Shown here one piece after another: positions 41,751-51,537 of a stretch of DNA of 60,015 nt (positions are counted from its first letter, which is position 1; each line of letters opens with the position of its first letter). Origin of the DNA: Bryobacterales bacterium (lineage in GTDB: Bacteria; Acidobacteriota; Terriglobia; Bryobacterales; UBA6623); contig JAPPMB010000110.1 of assembly GCA_028819255.1 (NCBI GenBank), positions 3,835 through 63,849 of the forward strand. The letters are read 5' to 3'. The notes under the pieces are model-generated. The model saw only the letters and a list, made by a program, of their open reading frames with translations. It did not search any database and was not told where the DNA came from. The position numbers and the translations under genes are program-made.

Positions 41751-43289
41751 ATGGCCACCCACAACCCTCAGGGAAACCGGATCCGCATTGCTGCCTGCGC
41801 CCTGGCTGCGGCGCTGGCTGCCGGCTGGGGCTGCGTCGAGCCACCGGAACCGAGTCTGCCCAACTTCGTGGTCATCTTCATGGACGACATGGGCTACGGG
41901 GACATCGGGCCCTTCGGGTCGACGCTGAACGAAACCCCGCACCTGGACCGCATGGCGGCCGAGGGCATGAAGCTCTCGTCGTTCTACTCGGCCTCGCCGG
42001 TGTGCACTCCCTCCAGGGCCGCCCTCATGACGGGATCGTACCCGAAGCGGGTCGGCCTTGCGACCGGTCCGGTGATGAGGGTGCTCTGGCCCGGGGAGCC
42101 GTGGGGGCTCAATCCGGACGAAGTCACGATTGCCGAGATCCTGCGCGACCGGGGGTACGCAACGGGATGCTTCGGCAAGTGGCACTTGGGAGACCAGCCT
42201 GAATTCCTGCCGACCGAGCACGGATTCGACGAGTACTTCGGCATCCCGTACTCGAACGACATGTGGCCGTTTCACCACAGAGCTCCGGAGGGGGGCGTGT
42301 ATGACTTCCCGCCGCTGCCGTTGATCCGCGGCAAGCAGGTGATCGGCCAGATCACCGACATGAAGCAGCAGGCCGATCTTGCCCGGTCGTTCACCGACGA
42401 AGCCATAGACTTCATTCGGCGCAACAGGGACCGCCCCTTCTTCGCGTACGTTCCGCACGCATTCATCCACCACCCCCGTGTCGCGAGAGCATCCTTCATG
42501 GAGCAGGCTGGAGAGGCGCCTGATTCCATGGACTGGACCGCAATTACGGCCGGGCAGACTCCATGGCACTGCGACTCCGACGGCAACTGCGGGCCGGGCA
42601 CTGGTACTACGGAGGAATGGGAAGCGCTGGTCGGTCGCCGTACCAAGGCCCAGATCGAGGAGATCGACTGGACCGTCGGCGCATTGCTGGCCGAGCTGCG
42701 ACAACTCGGCATTGCGGAGAACACGCTGGTCGTGTTCACCTCGGACAACGGCGGTGCTACCGGCACCGTGAACACACCGCTTCGCGGCGGGAAGGGCACC
42801 ACCTGGGAGGGCGGCATGCGGGAGCCGACACTGGTCTGGTGGCCGGGCACGGTTCCTGCGGGTTCAGCCAGCGACGAGGTTGCCTCGACGATGGACCTGC
42901 TGCCAACATTCGCCAATCTGGCAGGGGGCGCCGTCCCCGAGGACCGTGTTCTGGACGGGCGCGACGTTTCCGACATCCTGCTCGGAAGGGAAGGTGCAAC
43001 GTCACCGCATTCGGCGTTCCTCTACTACGAGGAGCACGAATTGCAGGCGGTTCGGTCCGGGAAATGGAAGCTGTTCCGTAACAGCGGGGAACTGTTCGAC
43101 CTCGTGTCGGACATCGGAGAGACCACGGATGTTTCCGCCGAGCATCCGGAAGTGGTGGATGCGCTGTCAAAGCACCTCGATGAGGCCTTTGCCACTCTTG
43201 GCGACGGACCCGCCGAGTGCCCTAAGTGCCGTCCGGTCGGGATCGTCAACGATCCGAGATTCCTGGTTCCCCACCCCGTCGCGGAGTGA
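41751..43289 (+). CDS. type I sulfatase (arylsulfatase family)
   Basis: A 512-residue exported sulfatase. The leader ends in a possible lipobox (LAAGWGC). The metal-binding start of the alkaline-phosphatase fold is FVVIFMDDMGYGDIGPFG near 38-55. The formylglycine motif C-x-P-S-R is present in SPVCTPSRAALMTGSYP, with the modified Cys near residue 85. FGKWHLGD and VFTSDNGGATG supply the other conserved Lys, His, Asp and Asn, and PLRGGKGTTWEGGMREPTLV is family-typical. The enzyme should be active if a formylglycine-generating enzyme is elsewhere. It is likely to desulfate an algal or host glycan. In-frame codons back to 41526 lie in the upstream gene and are not used. Confidence 0.93.
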   Translation: MATHNPQGNRIRIAACALAAALAAGWGCVEPPEPSLPNFVVIFMDDMGYGDIGPFGSTLNETPHLDRMAAEGMKLSSFYSASPVCTPSRAALMTGSYPKRVGLATGPVMRVLWPGEPWGLNPDEVTIAEILRDRGYATGCFGKWHLGDQPEFLPTEHGFDEYFGIPYSNDMWPFHHRAPEGGVYDFPPLPLIRGKQVIGQITDMKQQADLARSFTDEAIDFIRRNRDRPFFAYVPHAFIHHPRVARASFMEQAGEAPDSMDWTAITAGQTPWHCDSDGNCGPGTGTTEEWEALVGRRTKAQIEEIDWTVGALLAELRQLGIAENTLVVFTSDNGGATGTVNTPLRGGKGTTWEGGMREPTLVWWPGTVPAGSASDEVASTMDLLPTFANLAGGAVPEDRVLDGRDVSDILLGREGATSPHSAFLYYEEHELQAVRSGKWKLFRNSGELFDLVSDIGETTDVSAEHPEVVDALSKHLDEAFATLGDGPAECPKCRPVGIVNDPRFLVPHPVAE

Positions 43290-43345
43290 CACCTAGGTCC
43301 GCTCAGGCGGAACCGGCGGTCGCGGCCTTTGCCGCTCCGGCGAAC

Positions 43346-44983
43346 TCATTCGGGCGCGAAGGCGAGCCCCTGCTCGAACACGATGTCCACTGGAATGTCG
43401 GCGCGCTCGATCCGGGCAAGATCGGATTCGACTGTCTCGTCCAGCGTACCCATCCGGTTCAGGAACTCAACGGCGCGTTCGTAGTCGCCGTCACCCTGCA
43501 TGCGAATGATCTCACCCGAGAGAGCGTCCACCGCCGCACGCATGCCGGATACGTCCACGCGGTAGGTCCCGGTGCCTTCGTCCCGCGAGATGGCACCTGC
43601 TCCCTGAAAGAAGTTGAAGCTCAGGGAGTTGGCGACACCGTGGGCGCTCGATGCCCCGAATCGGACGGAACGGAAGATGCCCGCGAGGTATGTCACATAA
43701 TTGCTTTCCAGCGAGGCGTCCGGCAGATCCCCTGAATCGGTCAGTTCGCCAATCAGGTGAAGTCCCAGGATGTCGGCCTTGGCCTCCTCGAGCGCCGAAC
43801 TCGCTTCCTTGAGCGCCTCGCGCACCGTGCCCTTGCCATCCAGAGTGTTCTTGATGCCCAGCCCGTGCGCCACCTCATGAAACATCGTGTTCGCGAAGAA
43901 CGAGTCGAACCGGATCCGGTCCCGCTGGTCCTCCGCGATCAGCACATCGGCAATCGGCAGCAGGATGTTGTCGAACTTCGCCCGCATGGCGTTCTTGAGC
44001 TGCAGCCTGCGGGAGCCCTTCTCAAGCTGGACCTGCTCGTCGTTCGGAAGGTTGATGGCGATGGTCTTCGCTCCCGCGTTGCAGTCTCCGGCATAGTAGA
44101 TCGCGTCGTACGCGTTGAGCTGCGAGTTGCCCCCAGGTTCCTCGGCCTTGTACTCCGGAGGGACGGGAAGGCCGTCCTGCAGCGTGGGGAGCATCGAGGA
44201 GTACCTCTCCAGCCTCGAACTCCATTCCTTGTCCTTGATCAGCAGGTACGCCTCGAATGCCGTCTTCTGGCCGAAGAGCCTGTCCTCATATGACTCGATC
44301 GGGCCGATGACGAGATCAATGGCGTTCGTCCGCATGTCCATCCATGCGAAGTCGCTCGGCTGGTAGTCGCTGGTCTCCAGTGCGGTCGCACGCATCCCGA
44401 GATAGCGCCTGAACCCCTCGTCCTCGGCCATCGCGGCGGCCCGCCGCAACAGGTCCGAGGCGGCGGCCAGTTCGTCCGGAAAGGCCTCGTGGTACGGAAC
44501 CGCGACGAGCTTGCCTGAACCGTCCCGTCGGACGAGGGCGTACTGGCTCCTCAGTTCAGAATCCTCTTCAGCAATGGATTCGAACTCGTCCTTGGACATG
44601 TCGGCCGGGTAGTAGTTCGCGCCAGCCGGCTTGGGGCCGAAGCCCGGAAGGAACGGTGTGTTGTCGTCAAGCCTGTCCCACGGACCGTAATTGATTTCGG
44701 CGAACCTGCGAGCATTCGGGTCCTCGATCCGGGAAAGCAGTTGGTCCTTTTCTCCGAACGCCTGGCGCCAAAAGAGACCGTCCATGATCTCCGCGGCCTC
44801 CGCCAGCAACGGCAACATCGCAAGCTGGTTCTCGGAGAGGCCGCTCAGGTCCGCCTCAAGCCTGATAGGGACGTAGTCGTTGACCTTTGCGCCAAAGTCG
44901 GTCTCCGGGAACGCCGGTCCCTGCTCGACCTCACCGCATCCGCTCAGACAAACCATGGCCAGTGTCGCCGCCGTCCGGCACAT
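43346..44983 (-). CDS. exported M49/DPP-III-like zinc peptidase lipoprotein
   Basis: A 545-residue lipoprotein (lipobox C-L-S-G-C near residue 16, MVCLSGCGEVEQ). The C-terminal half holds a zinc-peptidase signature, ANTMFHEVAHGLGIKNT (H-E-x-x-H, near 367-383), and a downstream second-zinc-ligand helix SSALEEAKADILGLHLIGE with a Glu and Asp, as in DPP-III-like peptidases whose motifs are HExxxH and EE-x-x-A-E. The short H-E-x-x-H version is typical of the bacterial DPP-III relatives that carry HEVSHG. The fold of the N-terminal part (50-300) is uncharacterised. The ATG follows a TAGAGT hexamer ending 6 nt upstream, suggesting a leaderless mRNA. It is convergent with the sulfatase. Confidence 0.82.
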   Translation of the reverse strand: MCRTAATLAMVCLSGCGEVEQGPAFPETDFGAKVNDYVPIRLEADLSGLSENQLAMLPLLAEAAEIMDGLFWRQAFGEKDQLLSRIEDPNARRFAEINYGPWDRLDDNTPFLPGFGPKPAGANYYPADMSKDEFESIAEEDSELRSQYALVRRDGSGKLVAVPYHEAFPDELAAASDLLRRAAAMAEDEGFRRYLGMRATALETSDYQPSDFAWMDMRTNAIDLVIGPIESYEDRLFGQKTAFEAYLLIKDKEWSSRLERYSSMLPTLQDGLPVPPEYKAEEPGGNSQLNAYDAIYYAGDCNAGAKTIAINLPNDEQVQLEKGSRRLQLKNAMRAKFDNILLPIADVLIAEDQRDRIRFDSFFANTMFHEVAHGLGIKNTLDGKGTVREALKEASSALEEAKADILGLHLIGELTDSGDLPDASLESNYVTYLAGIFRSVRFGASSAHGVANSLSFNFFQGAGAISRDEGTGTYRVDVSGMRAAVDALSGEIIRMQGDGDYERAVEFLNRMGTLDETVESDLARIERADIPVDIVFEQGLAFAPE

Positions 44984-45627
44984 CGCTCCACTCTATCGCA
45001 CCGCCGCACCGCCCATGAACGCATCAATCCGGACGGCGCCACGTCGCCGGCAAGACAGATGGGGAGAGATCCTGTAGGGCGTGGCGGTCTCCCGATGCTG
45101 AAGCCGACCACGACACGGCGGCTGCGCAGGGGACGGCTGAACACTACCCTGTTCCGCTATCCCGCGGGGAGCTGGGAGGGCAGCCGTGTGAGCAAACCGA
45201 CTGGCGCAATCCACGAGGCACCTATTGCGCCACCTCCGCGTGTACTGCTCGCTTGATTCGCGCCGTTCTCCTCACACGCTGGGATGGATCGTGGTGCCGG
45301 GATTTCGCGGATTGGCATCGCTCCGGCCGGGCGCGTTTGGGCCAGCACACCCCCGCGACCGGACAGGCGCAGATCGATCGCGCGACCCCCGGACACGCGG
45401 GGGAGGGACCGGCCTGCCGGATTGATCGAGCACGACCATCGCGAGGAGCGCGTCTCCGGAATGGGGGATGCCGGGATTGGTATACACACTTAGGCTCCCG
45501 GCAAGCCCGGAATCAGAATATCAACGTGGCATTGGGCACCCGGAATCTGGAAATTGCCCAGGATTTCGCGAATCGTGAACTAGTGGACCGTTCCACGCAC
45601 ACACGGGGATGAACCGGGATCAGGACC
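44984..45627. other. long intergenic region
   Basis: About 640 bp between the M49-like gene (transcribed leftward) and the methyltransferase stop. Apart from the promoter hexamer at 44990-44995, nothing is recognised. Frames across it are short and without domains, and no tRNA-like or palindromic element stands out. Confidence 0.6.
44990..44995 (-). promoter_or_regulatory. -10 element of M49-like peptidase gene
   Basis: TAGAGT on the minus strand ends 6 nt before the ATG at 44983. Confidence 0.4.
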
Positions 45628-46401
45628 TCAGGACCGCCGCAGGATGCGAAATGGGTTGGCCGCCGGCCTCGGCCTGGCCCTCTGTGACCGAGGCAGTATC
45701 GGTTTCCGGCCTGTGACGTACAGCGCTCCAACGCGCTGCAGACCCTCTCGCCGGGCGAGCTGTTCCGCCGTCTTGCCGGCCGAGATGGGGGAATCATCGG
45801 GAATCCGCTCGGTCGAAACCTCCCCGAACCCGGCCTCCTGAAAGACCCTAGCCCATTGAGGCGAACTGAGGCGATGCAGCCGCAGTCCCATCTCGGTCTC
45901 CCAGCCGTCGGAGAACGGATTCTCGCTGTAGTAGTTGATCAGGATGTGGAACGCGCCTCCATGAGTCGTGACCCGATACATTTCGCGGGCCACCCTGCTT
46001 GGATCCGACCAGTAGTAGGCGGACTCGATGCTCAGGATGTGGGTGAAGTACTCCTCCGCCCATGGAATCGTCTCCGCCTCGGCCGGCGCAAACAGCACGT
46101 TGCTGGAGTCTCTGCACGACCGCCGGGCGCGAAGAATCATTTCGCCCGAGACATCAATGCCGATGACCGCGCCTTCCGGAACGTGGGGCGAAAGCATGCG
46201 GGCCGCCCAGCCGTCACCGCAGCCGACATCGAGGATGCGGGCGTCCGCGGGCAGATCCACTCGCTCGAGCATGAGTTCGGCAAGCCGCTTGTGCCGGCGT
46301 TCCATCCCGTCCGCCTTCCCGGTGCGCACCCACTCGTCAAAGGTGTCCCTGACCGCATCCGATGTGCGGACTCGGGGATCGGGTGATGGATCGAGAGTCA
46401 T
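45628..46401 (-). CDS. class I SAM-dependent methyltransferase
   Basis: A 257-residue cytoplasmic methyltransferase. The SAM-binding motif I is ARILDVGCGDGWAARML near 54-70, followed by acidic strand 2 (VIGIDVSGEMILRAR) and motif II/III (VLFAPAEAETIPWAEEYFTH, SIESAYYWSDPSRVAREMYR). It resembles UbiE/COQ5-like small-molecule methyltransferases. The product is not identifiable. The C-terminus (RAGRKPILPRSQRARP-type, basic) is variable. It lies 75 bp downstream of an enoyl-CoA hydratase on the same strand and may be cotranscribed. Confidence 0.9.
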   Translation of the reverse strand: MTLDPSPDPRVRTSDAVRDTFDEWVRTGKADGMERRHKRLAELMLERVDLPADARILDVGCGDGWAARMLSPHVPEGAVIGIDVSGEMILRARRSCRDSSNVLFAPAEAETIPWAEEYFTHILSIESAYYWSDPSRVAREMYRVTTHGGAFHILINYYSENPFSDGWETEMGLRLHRLSSPQWARVFQEAGFGEVSTERIPDDSPISAGKTAEQLARREGLQRVGALYVTGRKPILPRSQRARPRPAANPFRILRRS

Positions 46402-46476
46402 TAGGCTGGTCGTTCGGTGCCGGTCCGGAAGTGCCGGCAGCGGATGTCTGTGAGTCTTGACCTGTGATCCTCCCGG

Positions 46477-47283
46477 TCAGGCGGAGGGCGCCGGGTAGGG
46501 CGGAAACTCCGCTTTCCGTCGCTCGATGAAGCTGGCAGCGCCTTCCTTGACATCCGGCCGCCGAAAGGATCCCACCATCTCCTCGAGTGCCGCGGCGGCC
46601 GCTTCGTCGACGGTCGCGGCATAGTCCGCGTAGACCTGCCGCTTGACCACGGCCATCGAGGCGGGAGAGCAGTTCTCCGCTAGGTCGGAGGCGTACTCAA
46701 TGGCCTTGTCCAGCAGCTCCTCCTTGGGGAAGACCGCGTTGACCAGTCCGATTTGCTTGGCCTCTTCAGCTGTGACGATGCGTGCCGACAGCAGCAGGTC
46801 CAGTGCCTTGGACTGGCCGATCAGACGCGGCAGCAGCCACGAGATTCCGTACTCCGCGATGAGCCCCCGCCTCGCGAAAGCCGTCGTCATCTTGGCTCCC
46901 GCAGCCGCGAAGCGCACATCGCAGCAGAGGGCATGCACCAGCGAGACGCCCGCGCAGCCGCCGTTGATCGCGCAGACAATCGGTTTCGGGATCGAAAGAG
47001 GGTAGTGGACGGGCCTGCCGTGCTGCCGGATGCGGTCGATCGTGTGCTGGCCCGACGACTTGAGCGACTGGACATCCGCGCCTACGCTGAACGACTTGCC
47101 GATTCCCGTCAGCACGACGGACCGCACGCTGGGATCGTCGCGGCATTCCTCCAGCAGGTCGAAGTAGTGTTCGCGCATCCCCGGTGTGATGGCGTTGTTG
47201 CGTTCGGGGCGGTTGAAGCTGAGCAGCGCCACGCGGCCTCGCTTTTCGAAAAGCAGTTTCTCTGGCATCGAAGACGCACCCAT
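46477..47283 (-). CDS. enoyl-CoA hydratase/isomerase family protein
   Basis: A 268-residue crotonase-family protein. LLSFNRPERNNAITPGMREH near 20-39 is the usual N-terminus. The first oxyanion-hole strand is KSFSVGADVQSLKSSG, with Val where Gly is usual. The second is AINGGCAGVSLVHALCCDVRF near 108-128, then ARRGLIAEYGISWLLPRLIG, with a Glu (RRGLIAEYG) at the position of one catalytic Glu. A start at 47268 (MPEKLLFEKRG) fits family length better than the ATG at 47283. It probably acts in fatty-acid or branched-chain degradation. Confidence 0.9.
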   Translation of the reverse strand: MGASSMPEKLLFEKRGRVALLSFNRPERNNAITPGMREHYFDLLEECRDDPSVRSVVLTGIGKSFSVGADVQSLKSSGQHTIDRIRQHGRPVHYPLSIPKPIVCAINGGCAGVSLVHALCCDVRFAAAGAKMTTAFARRGLIAEYGISWLLPRLIGQSKALDLLLSARIVTAEEAKQIGLVNAVFPKEELLDKAIEYASDLAENCSPASMAVVKRQVYADYAATVDEAAAAALEEMVGSFRRPDVKEGAASFIERRKAEFPPYPAPSA

Positions 47284-47364
47284 TCTATCGTCGGGGTGAG
47301 TTGAGGCCTCGCCGCTCCCCGCGTCGTCCCGCTATCAGCGCCCGAGATCGACAGGCTGGGAACT

Positions 47365-49458
47365 TCAGTGGCTGCTGCAAAGGCCCAGGGGCAGGCTGCA
47401 CAGGTCCGGGACCGCCAGCGTCACGAATACGATGCACATCTCGTCCGTGGTCCTATCGCCCCATGAGACCGCGACGGGAGGGCTGTTCGGGTTTCTGGGG
47501 TTGTTGGCCGAGTTGTCGTAGATCGCCGAGACGACCAGACGGTCGGTATAGCCGAGTGGCACGGGATTCACGTAGCTGTAGAAGTCCTGCCAGTTGAAGT
47601 CCCAGTCGTCGATGTACACCATCGGCGTTTTCTCCCCGGATTCGGAAATCCTGTCCATGCGGATCGACGTGCCGAGCAGATGCATGTGGGGGAACACGTT
47701 GACGATGTCGAGAGGAAACAGGTCGATGGAGGTAACCAAGTCCGCTACGGATGCCGGAAGGATCGCCCTCAGCTGATCCTTGAAGCTGAACTCGGCTGTG
47801 ACTTCGTGCCGTTCGGCCCCGGCGGGAATCGTGAACCGCGTGTTGATCACGGGAAGCACCGTGGCGTTGCGCGGCGTGCGCTCCTCGGCAAAGTGCAGGC
47901 CGATCCTCGTGCTGTCGGACTGGTCAGTGCCATCCGGGTTGTAGTGGAGCTGGATCGCAATCCTTGAACCCCTCCGCAGGTACAGTCCGGTGCCTTCGGG
48001 CAAGGTCTGCGGCCTGCTGCCGGGTGCCCAGCCGCCGAGCATGAAGGACTCCACGCCGAGTGTGAATCCGCTCAAACTGATTCCGGCGCTCCCGAAGCAC
48101 TGGTATCCCGGCCGGCCGTCAGTGGCTGCTGCCTCCAGCGCCAGCGACTCCCCGACTGGATCGCCAAACAGGATCAGGTGGTGGACGATCTTCCGGTTTC
48201 CCGGCCGGACCTCGACCCCGACAACGCTCTTGTTCTCCGTGATGCTGTCTGGAATCGGGACACTGAAGCATCGGTAGTCGTCCGTCAATTGCGGGTCGGG
48301 CGTGTAGACGGGAGTCTCGAGGATCAGGTCCGGCTCGCCCATTGACCAGTCGGTGCTGAACGCGCGGGGCGCGGGAAGGTCCGCAGGGTCGCCTTCGGGA
48401 GCCCCGAGATCCACCCAGGACGTCACCATCTCGATTTCCTCTTCGCTTAGCCGACGCACGCCCTCGAATTCGCCATGTCCCGGAACCGGCTTCCAGGGCG
48501 GCATGGTGCCATCAGCGACCGCATGCTGGATCAGGGGTGCCCACTCGCGGGCGTCCGAATACTCGATCAGGGGGAACGGTGCGACCTCGCCAGGGCGATG
48601 GCATTCCTGGCAGTGCTCCTGAAACAGGCGCGAGATCTGGTTGCTGAACGTGACCCAATCCCCGCCGGTCGGAGTGAAGGCGACCTGGACCGTGTTGGCC
48701 TCGAGTCCGTCCGCGCTCAGGACGACGTCCGCGACCTCCCTGTGCGCCAGCTGGACCGGGATCGGTCCGACGCTGACTTCATCCACACCCGCGGAGATGC
48801 CGTCCTCGTTCCGGCAGAGCGACGGGACCGAGACGCCCCCGACCGTAACGTCGAGATCCGACGCGAACCGGATACCCGTGCCGCGGAGCTTGAGAAACAC
48901 CACGGTACCCTCGGCCGCCGGATTCACGGGGATCGACCGGTAGACTCCGTCCGTCTCATCGAGGTATGCGAGATCCTGATGGTGTCGGACGCCCTCCAGA
49001 AGGCTCACGATCTCGGCCTGGCCGTCGGCGAGGCCCCCGCCGCTCGAGGCCGCCGAGAAGAGACCGGGACTGACGGCCCGCACGACAAACTCTTCGTTTG
49101 CGACCGTTTCTGCGCCGCGCTTGGCCACTAGGTGCGCATCGCCGACTGGCAGATTTGGGACGAGGAATCGCAGCCGGGTCGGCTCGACCGCGAACAGCGC
49201 GGCCCGCATCGTGACATCATCCGAACCTTCAATCTCGATCGTGATCCCGCCCAACTCCATCTGCGGGTCCCCGGCAGGGGCGGTCGCGGTGGCGTCACCG
49301 AATTCACCCTCCACGATGGCGATGGAATTCGGCGCCACCGGCACCTCTCTGGTCAGGCTGGCGGCTGAGAATACCTTGGACCCGCCTGCCTCGCCGTGGG
49401 CGCGCAGGCCTCCGGGCAGGAACAGGGCCAGCGCCAGAAGCGTCGCGAGTCTCGACAT
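47365..49458 (-). CDS. exported fusion: TIGR03437-like domain, monohaem CxxCH domain, copper monooxygenase domains
   Basis: An approximately 697-residue secreted protein with a signal peptide (RLATLLALALFLPGGLRAHG). Residues about 20-255 resemble the acidobacterial TIGR03437 Ig-like domain (VSPGLFSAASSGGGLADGQA, VVFLKLRGTGIRF). A c-type haem motif follows in FQEHCQECHRPGEVAPFPL. The last 350 residues have copper type-II, peptidylglycine monooxygenase-like features: RKIVHHLILFGDPV (His-His), RIAIQLHYNPDGTD (His), NVFPHMHLLGTSIRM (H-x-H) and TTDEMCIVFVTL (Met). This order, haem then two copper domains, is known from family proteins in Acidobacteriota. The start is uncertain: ATG at 49458 or 49470, GTG at 49482. 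Confidence 0.83.
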   Translation of the reverse strand: MSRLATLLALALFLPGGLRAHGEAGGSKVFSAASLTREVPVAPNSIAIVEGEFGDATATAPAGDPQMELGGITIEIEGSDDVTMRAALFAVEPTRLRFLVPNLPVGDAHLVAKRGAETVANEEFVVRAVSPGLFSAASSGGGLADGQAEIVSLLEGVRHHQDLAYLDETDGVYRSIPVNPAAEGTVVFLKLRGTGIRFASDLDVTVGGVSVPSLCRNEDGISAGVDEVSVGPIPVQLAHREVADVVLSADGLEANTVQVAFTPTGGDWVTFSNQISRLFQEHCQECHRPGEVAPFPLIEYSDAREWAPLIQHAVADGTMPPWKPVPGHGEFEGVRRLSEEEIEMVTSWVDLGAPEGDPADLPAPRAFSTDWSMGEPDLILETPVYTPDPQLTDDYRCFSVPIPDSITENKSVVGVEVRPGNRKIVHHLILFGDPVGESLALEAAATDGRPGYQCFGSAGISLSGFTLGVESFMLGGWAPGSRPQTLPEGTGLYLRRGSRIAIQLHYNPDGTDQSDSTRIGLHFAEERTPRNATVLPVINTRFTIPAGAERHEVTAEFSFKDQLRAILPASVADLVTSIDLFPLDIVNVFPHMHLLGTSIRMDRISESGEKTPMVYIDDWDFNWQDFYSYVNPVPLGYTDRLVVSAIYDNSANNPRNPNSPPVAVSWGDRTTDEMCIVFVTLAVPDLCSLPLGLCSSH

Positions 49459-49482
49459 GTGAGCATGCATCCGATTCACCAC

Positions 49483-49813
49483 AGTGGATACGGGTCGATG
49501 GTACCAGCTTTCGGACTGTAGGGCTGCCCGACTGACGGGGCAGGCCCCATGGGTAGTGTCGGGTCAGAGGCGTCACACCATGGATTGAGTCTCACTTTCG
49601 CGACTGTGCGTCGATCGAATAAGTTCAGCCGCGGGAGCGCACTTGTAGGCAGCGCAACACCGAAGGCGACCCAAGGGGAGCGGCGGCGGTGCGCATCGGT
49701 CAGCGCTTGCTGAACGCGGATGTCGTCAGGCGGTTGTTCGGCGAACCCGGAATCCGATTCCGCTCCGGGACATCGGGCGGCTGGGCTGCCTTCGTTGCGA
49801 TAATGAACGGCCT
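49483..49813. other. intergenic region upstream of purM
   Basis: About 330 bp between the divergent copper-monooxygenase and purM genes. It must contain both promoters. A GATAAT hexamer (49799-49804) precedes the purM ATG by 9 nt; no other feature was recognised. Confidence 0.5.
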
Positions 49814-50938
49814 ATGGTGCTGAAGCCGTTGACCTACGCCGCCGGCTACGTCAGTGGGTTCTTCCGCGGGTTCATCCGCGGTTTCCGGGGCGAGTCTGTG
49901 GTGCCGGAGCCCCTGACCTACGCTGCTGCCGGTGTCGACATCGACGCAGCCGATCGTGCTACGGAGGGGATTCGGGGCTTGGCGCGCCGCACGTTCGACG
50001 AGCACGTGCTGGCCGGCATCGGCTCATTCGGCGCAGCCTATTCCCTCGCCGGCAAGCGGTTGGCTGAGCCGGTCCTCGTGAGTTCCGCAGACGGGGTCGG
50101 AACCAAGCTCAAGGTCGCGTTCACCGCGAGGGAGCACGGCACGGTCGGCCAGTGCCTGGTCAATCACTGCGTCAATGACATTGCCGTTCAGGGAGCCGAG
50201 CCGCTCTTCTTTCTGGACTACTTCTCAGCGGGTCGGCTCGATCCCGGCGTCGTTGAGAGCGTGGTCGGCGGCATCAGCCGCGCCTGCTTCGAGAATGGCG
50301 TGGCGCTGATCGGCGGGGAGACCGCCGAGATGCCGGACATTTACCGGGATGGCGAGTACGATCTCGCGGGTTTCATCGTGGGGGCGGCGGAGCACCAGGA
50401 CCTCCTTCTCGGATCCCGCGTGCGCGAGGGCAGCCGGCTGATCGGTCTCGCCTCCAACGGACTCCACACGAACGGCTACTCCCTGGCGCGCAAGGCTCTG
50501 TTCGAGGTTGGCGGGTTTCGAGTGGACGAGCGGCGGCCGGAACTGGGCCGGACCGTGGGCGCGGAGCTCCTCAGAGTCCACAGGAGCTATCTCAAGCCTC
50601 TTCGGGCATTGCGGGAGGCCGACCTGTTGCAGGCGGCCGCCCACGTCACGGGCGGCGGGATTCCCGACAACACCCCCCGGATGCTGCCCGAGGGTCTGCG
50701 GGCCCGGATCCGGGGCGGAGCATGGCCCGTTCCGGCGGTTTTCGGGCTGATCCAGGAGCTCGGGGGCGTCGAGGACGAAGAGATGCGCCGCACATTCAAC
50801 ATGGGGCTCGGAATGATCGTGTGCGTGCCGCGCGACGGCGTCGGGAAGGCTCTCGAAATCCTGGCCTCGATCGGCGAAAGGGCCTTCGATGTGGGCGTGG
50901 TGGAGGCCGGCCCCAGGGGAGTGGTGTACGACTCATGA
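49814..50938 (+). CDS. purM: phosphoribosylformylglycinamidine cyclo-ligase
   Basis: Makes 5-aminoimidazole ribonucleotide with ATP, step 5 of purine synthesis. Family motifs: LTYAAAGVDIDAAD near 34-47, VSSADGVGTKLKVAF, NHCVNDIAVQGAEPLFFLDY, LIGGETAEMPDIY, LIGLASNGLHTNGYSLAR and HVTGGGIPDNTPRML. Family proteins begin just before LTYAAAGVD, so the first ~29 residues are extra. They contain a near copy, LKPLTYAAGYVSG, of the true start VVPEPLTYAAAGVD. GTG at 49898 or 49901 could therefore be the real initiation codon. The stop overlaps the purN ATG (ATGA). Confidence 0.95.
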   Translation: MVLKPLTYAAGYVSGFFRGFIRGFRGESVVPEPLTYAAAGVDIDAADRATEGIRGLARRTFDEHVLAGIGSFGAAYSLAGKRLAEPVLVSSADGVGTKLKVAFTAREHGTVGQCLVNHCVNDIAVQGAEPLFFLDYFSAGRLDPGVVESVVGGISRACFENGVALIGGETAEMPDIYRDGEYDLAGFIVGAAEHQDLLLGSRVREGSRLIGLASNGLHTNGYSLARKALFEVGGFRVDERRPELGRTVGAELLRVHRSYLKPLRALREADLLQAAAHVTGGGIPDNTPRMLPEGLRARIRGGAWPVPAVFGLIQELGGVEDEEMRRTFNMGLGMIVCVPRDGVGKALEILASIGERAFDVGVVEAGPRGVVYDS

Positions 50939-51537
50939 ACAGGCTTGGCATTCTGATTTCCGGGAGGGGCTCCAACTTCGAGGCCATCGCCGACAGCATC
51001 GACGAGGGCCGGCTCGACGCCGAGATCGCCATCGTCATCAGCAACAATCCGCACGCCAAGGGCCTGCGGAAGGCGAAGGCCCGAGGCCTCAAGGCCGTCT
51101 GCATCCGGTCGCGCGCCATGGAGCGCGAGGCCTACGACCGGCTCGTGGTCGCCACGCTGCGCAAGGAGGAGGTCGATCTGGTCTGCCTTGCCGGATTCAT
51201 GCGTCTGCTCAGCGCGTACTTCGTGGGCGAGTACCCCAACCGCATCCTGAACATCCACCCGTCGCTGCTGCCTTCCTTCCCGGGCCTGGAGGCTCAGGTG
51301 CAGGCCCTGGAGCACGGCGTCAAGCACTCAGGCTGCACCGTGCACTTTGTTGACGAGCACCTTGACGCCGGCCCGATCATTTGCCAGGCAGTGGTTCCGG
51401 TGCTCGACACCGATAACGAGGACGCCCTCGCAGCCCGCATACTGAAAGAGGAGCACCGCATCTACACCGAGGCCGTCCGGCTGGTGCTGAGCAACCGGTT
51501 TCGAATCGAGGGCCGACGGGTGCTTCGAACCCCATGA
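50935..51537 (+). CDS. purN: phosphoribosylglycinamide formyltransferase
   Basis: Transfers a formyl group from 10-formyltetrahydrofolate to GAR, step 3 of purine synthesis. The 200-residue length is standard. [20 protein letters not shown] at the N-terminus is the phosphate-binding motif. [30 protein letters not shown] with the catalytic Asn-x-His, and [19 protein letters not shown] with the catalytic Asp are all intact. It is coupled by 4-bp overlaps to purM and tyrS. Confidence 0.97.
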   Translation: MNRLGILISGRGSNFEAIADSIDEGRLDAEIAIVISNNPHAKGLRKAKARGLKAVCIRSRAMEREAYDRLVVATLRKEEVDLVCLAGFMRLLSAYFVGEYPNRILNIHPSLLPSFPGLEAQVQALEHGVKHSGCTVHFVDEHLDAGPIICQAVVPVLDTDNEDALAARILKEEHRIYTEAVRLVLSNRFRIEGRRVLRTP

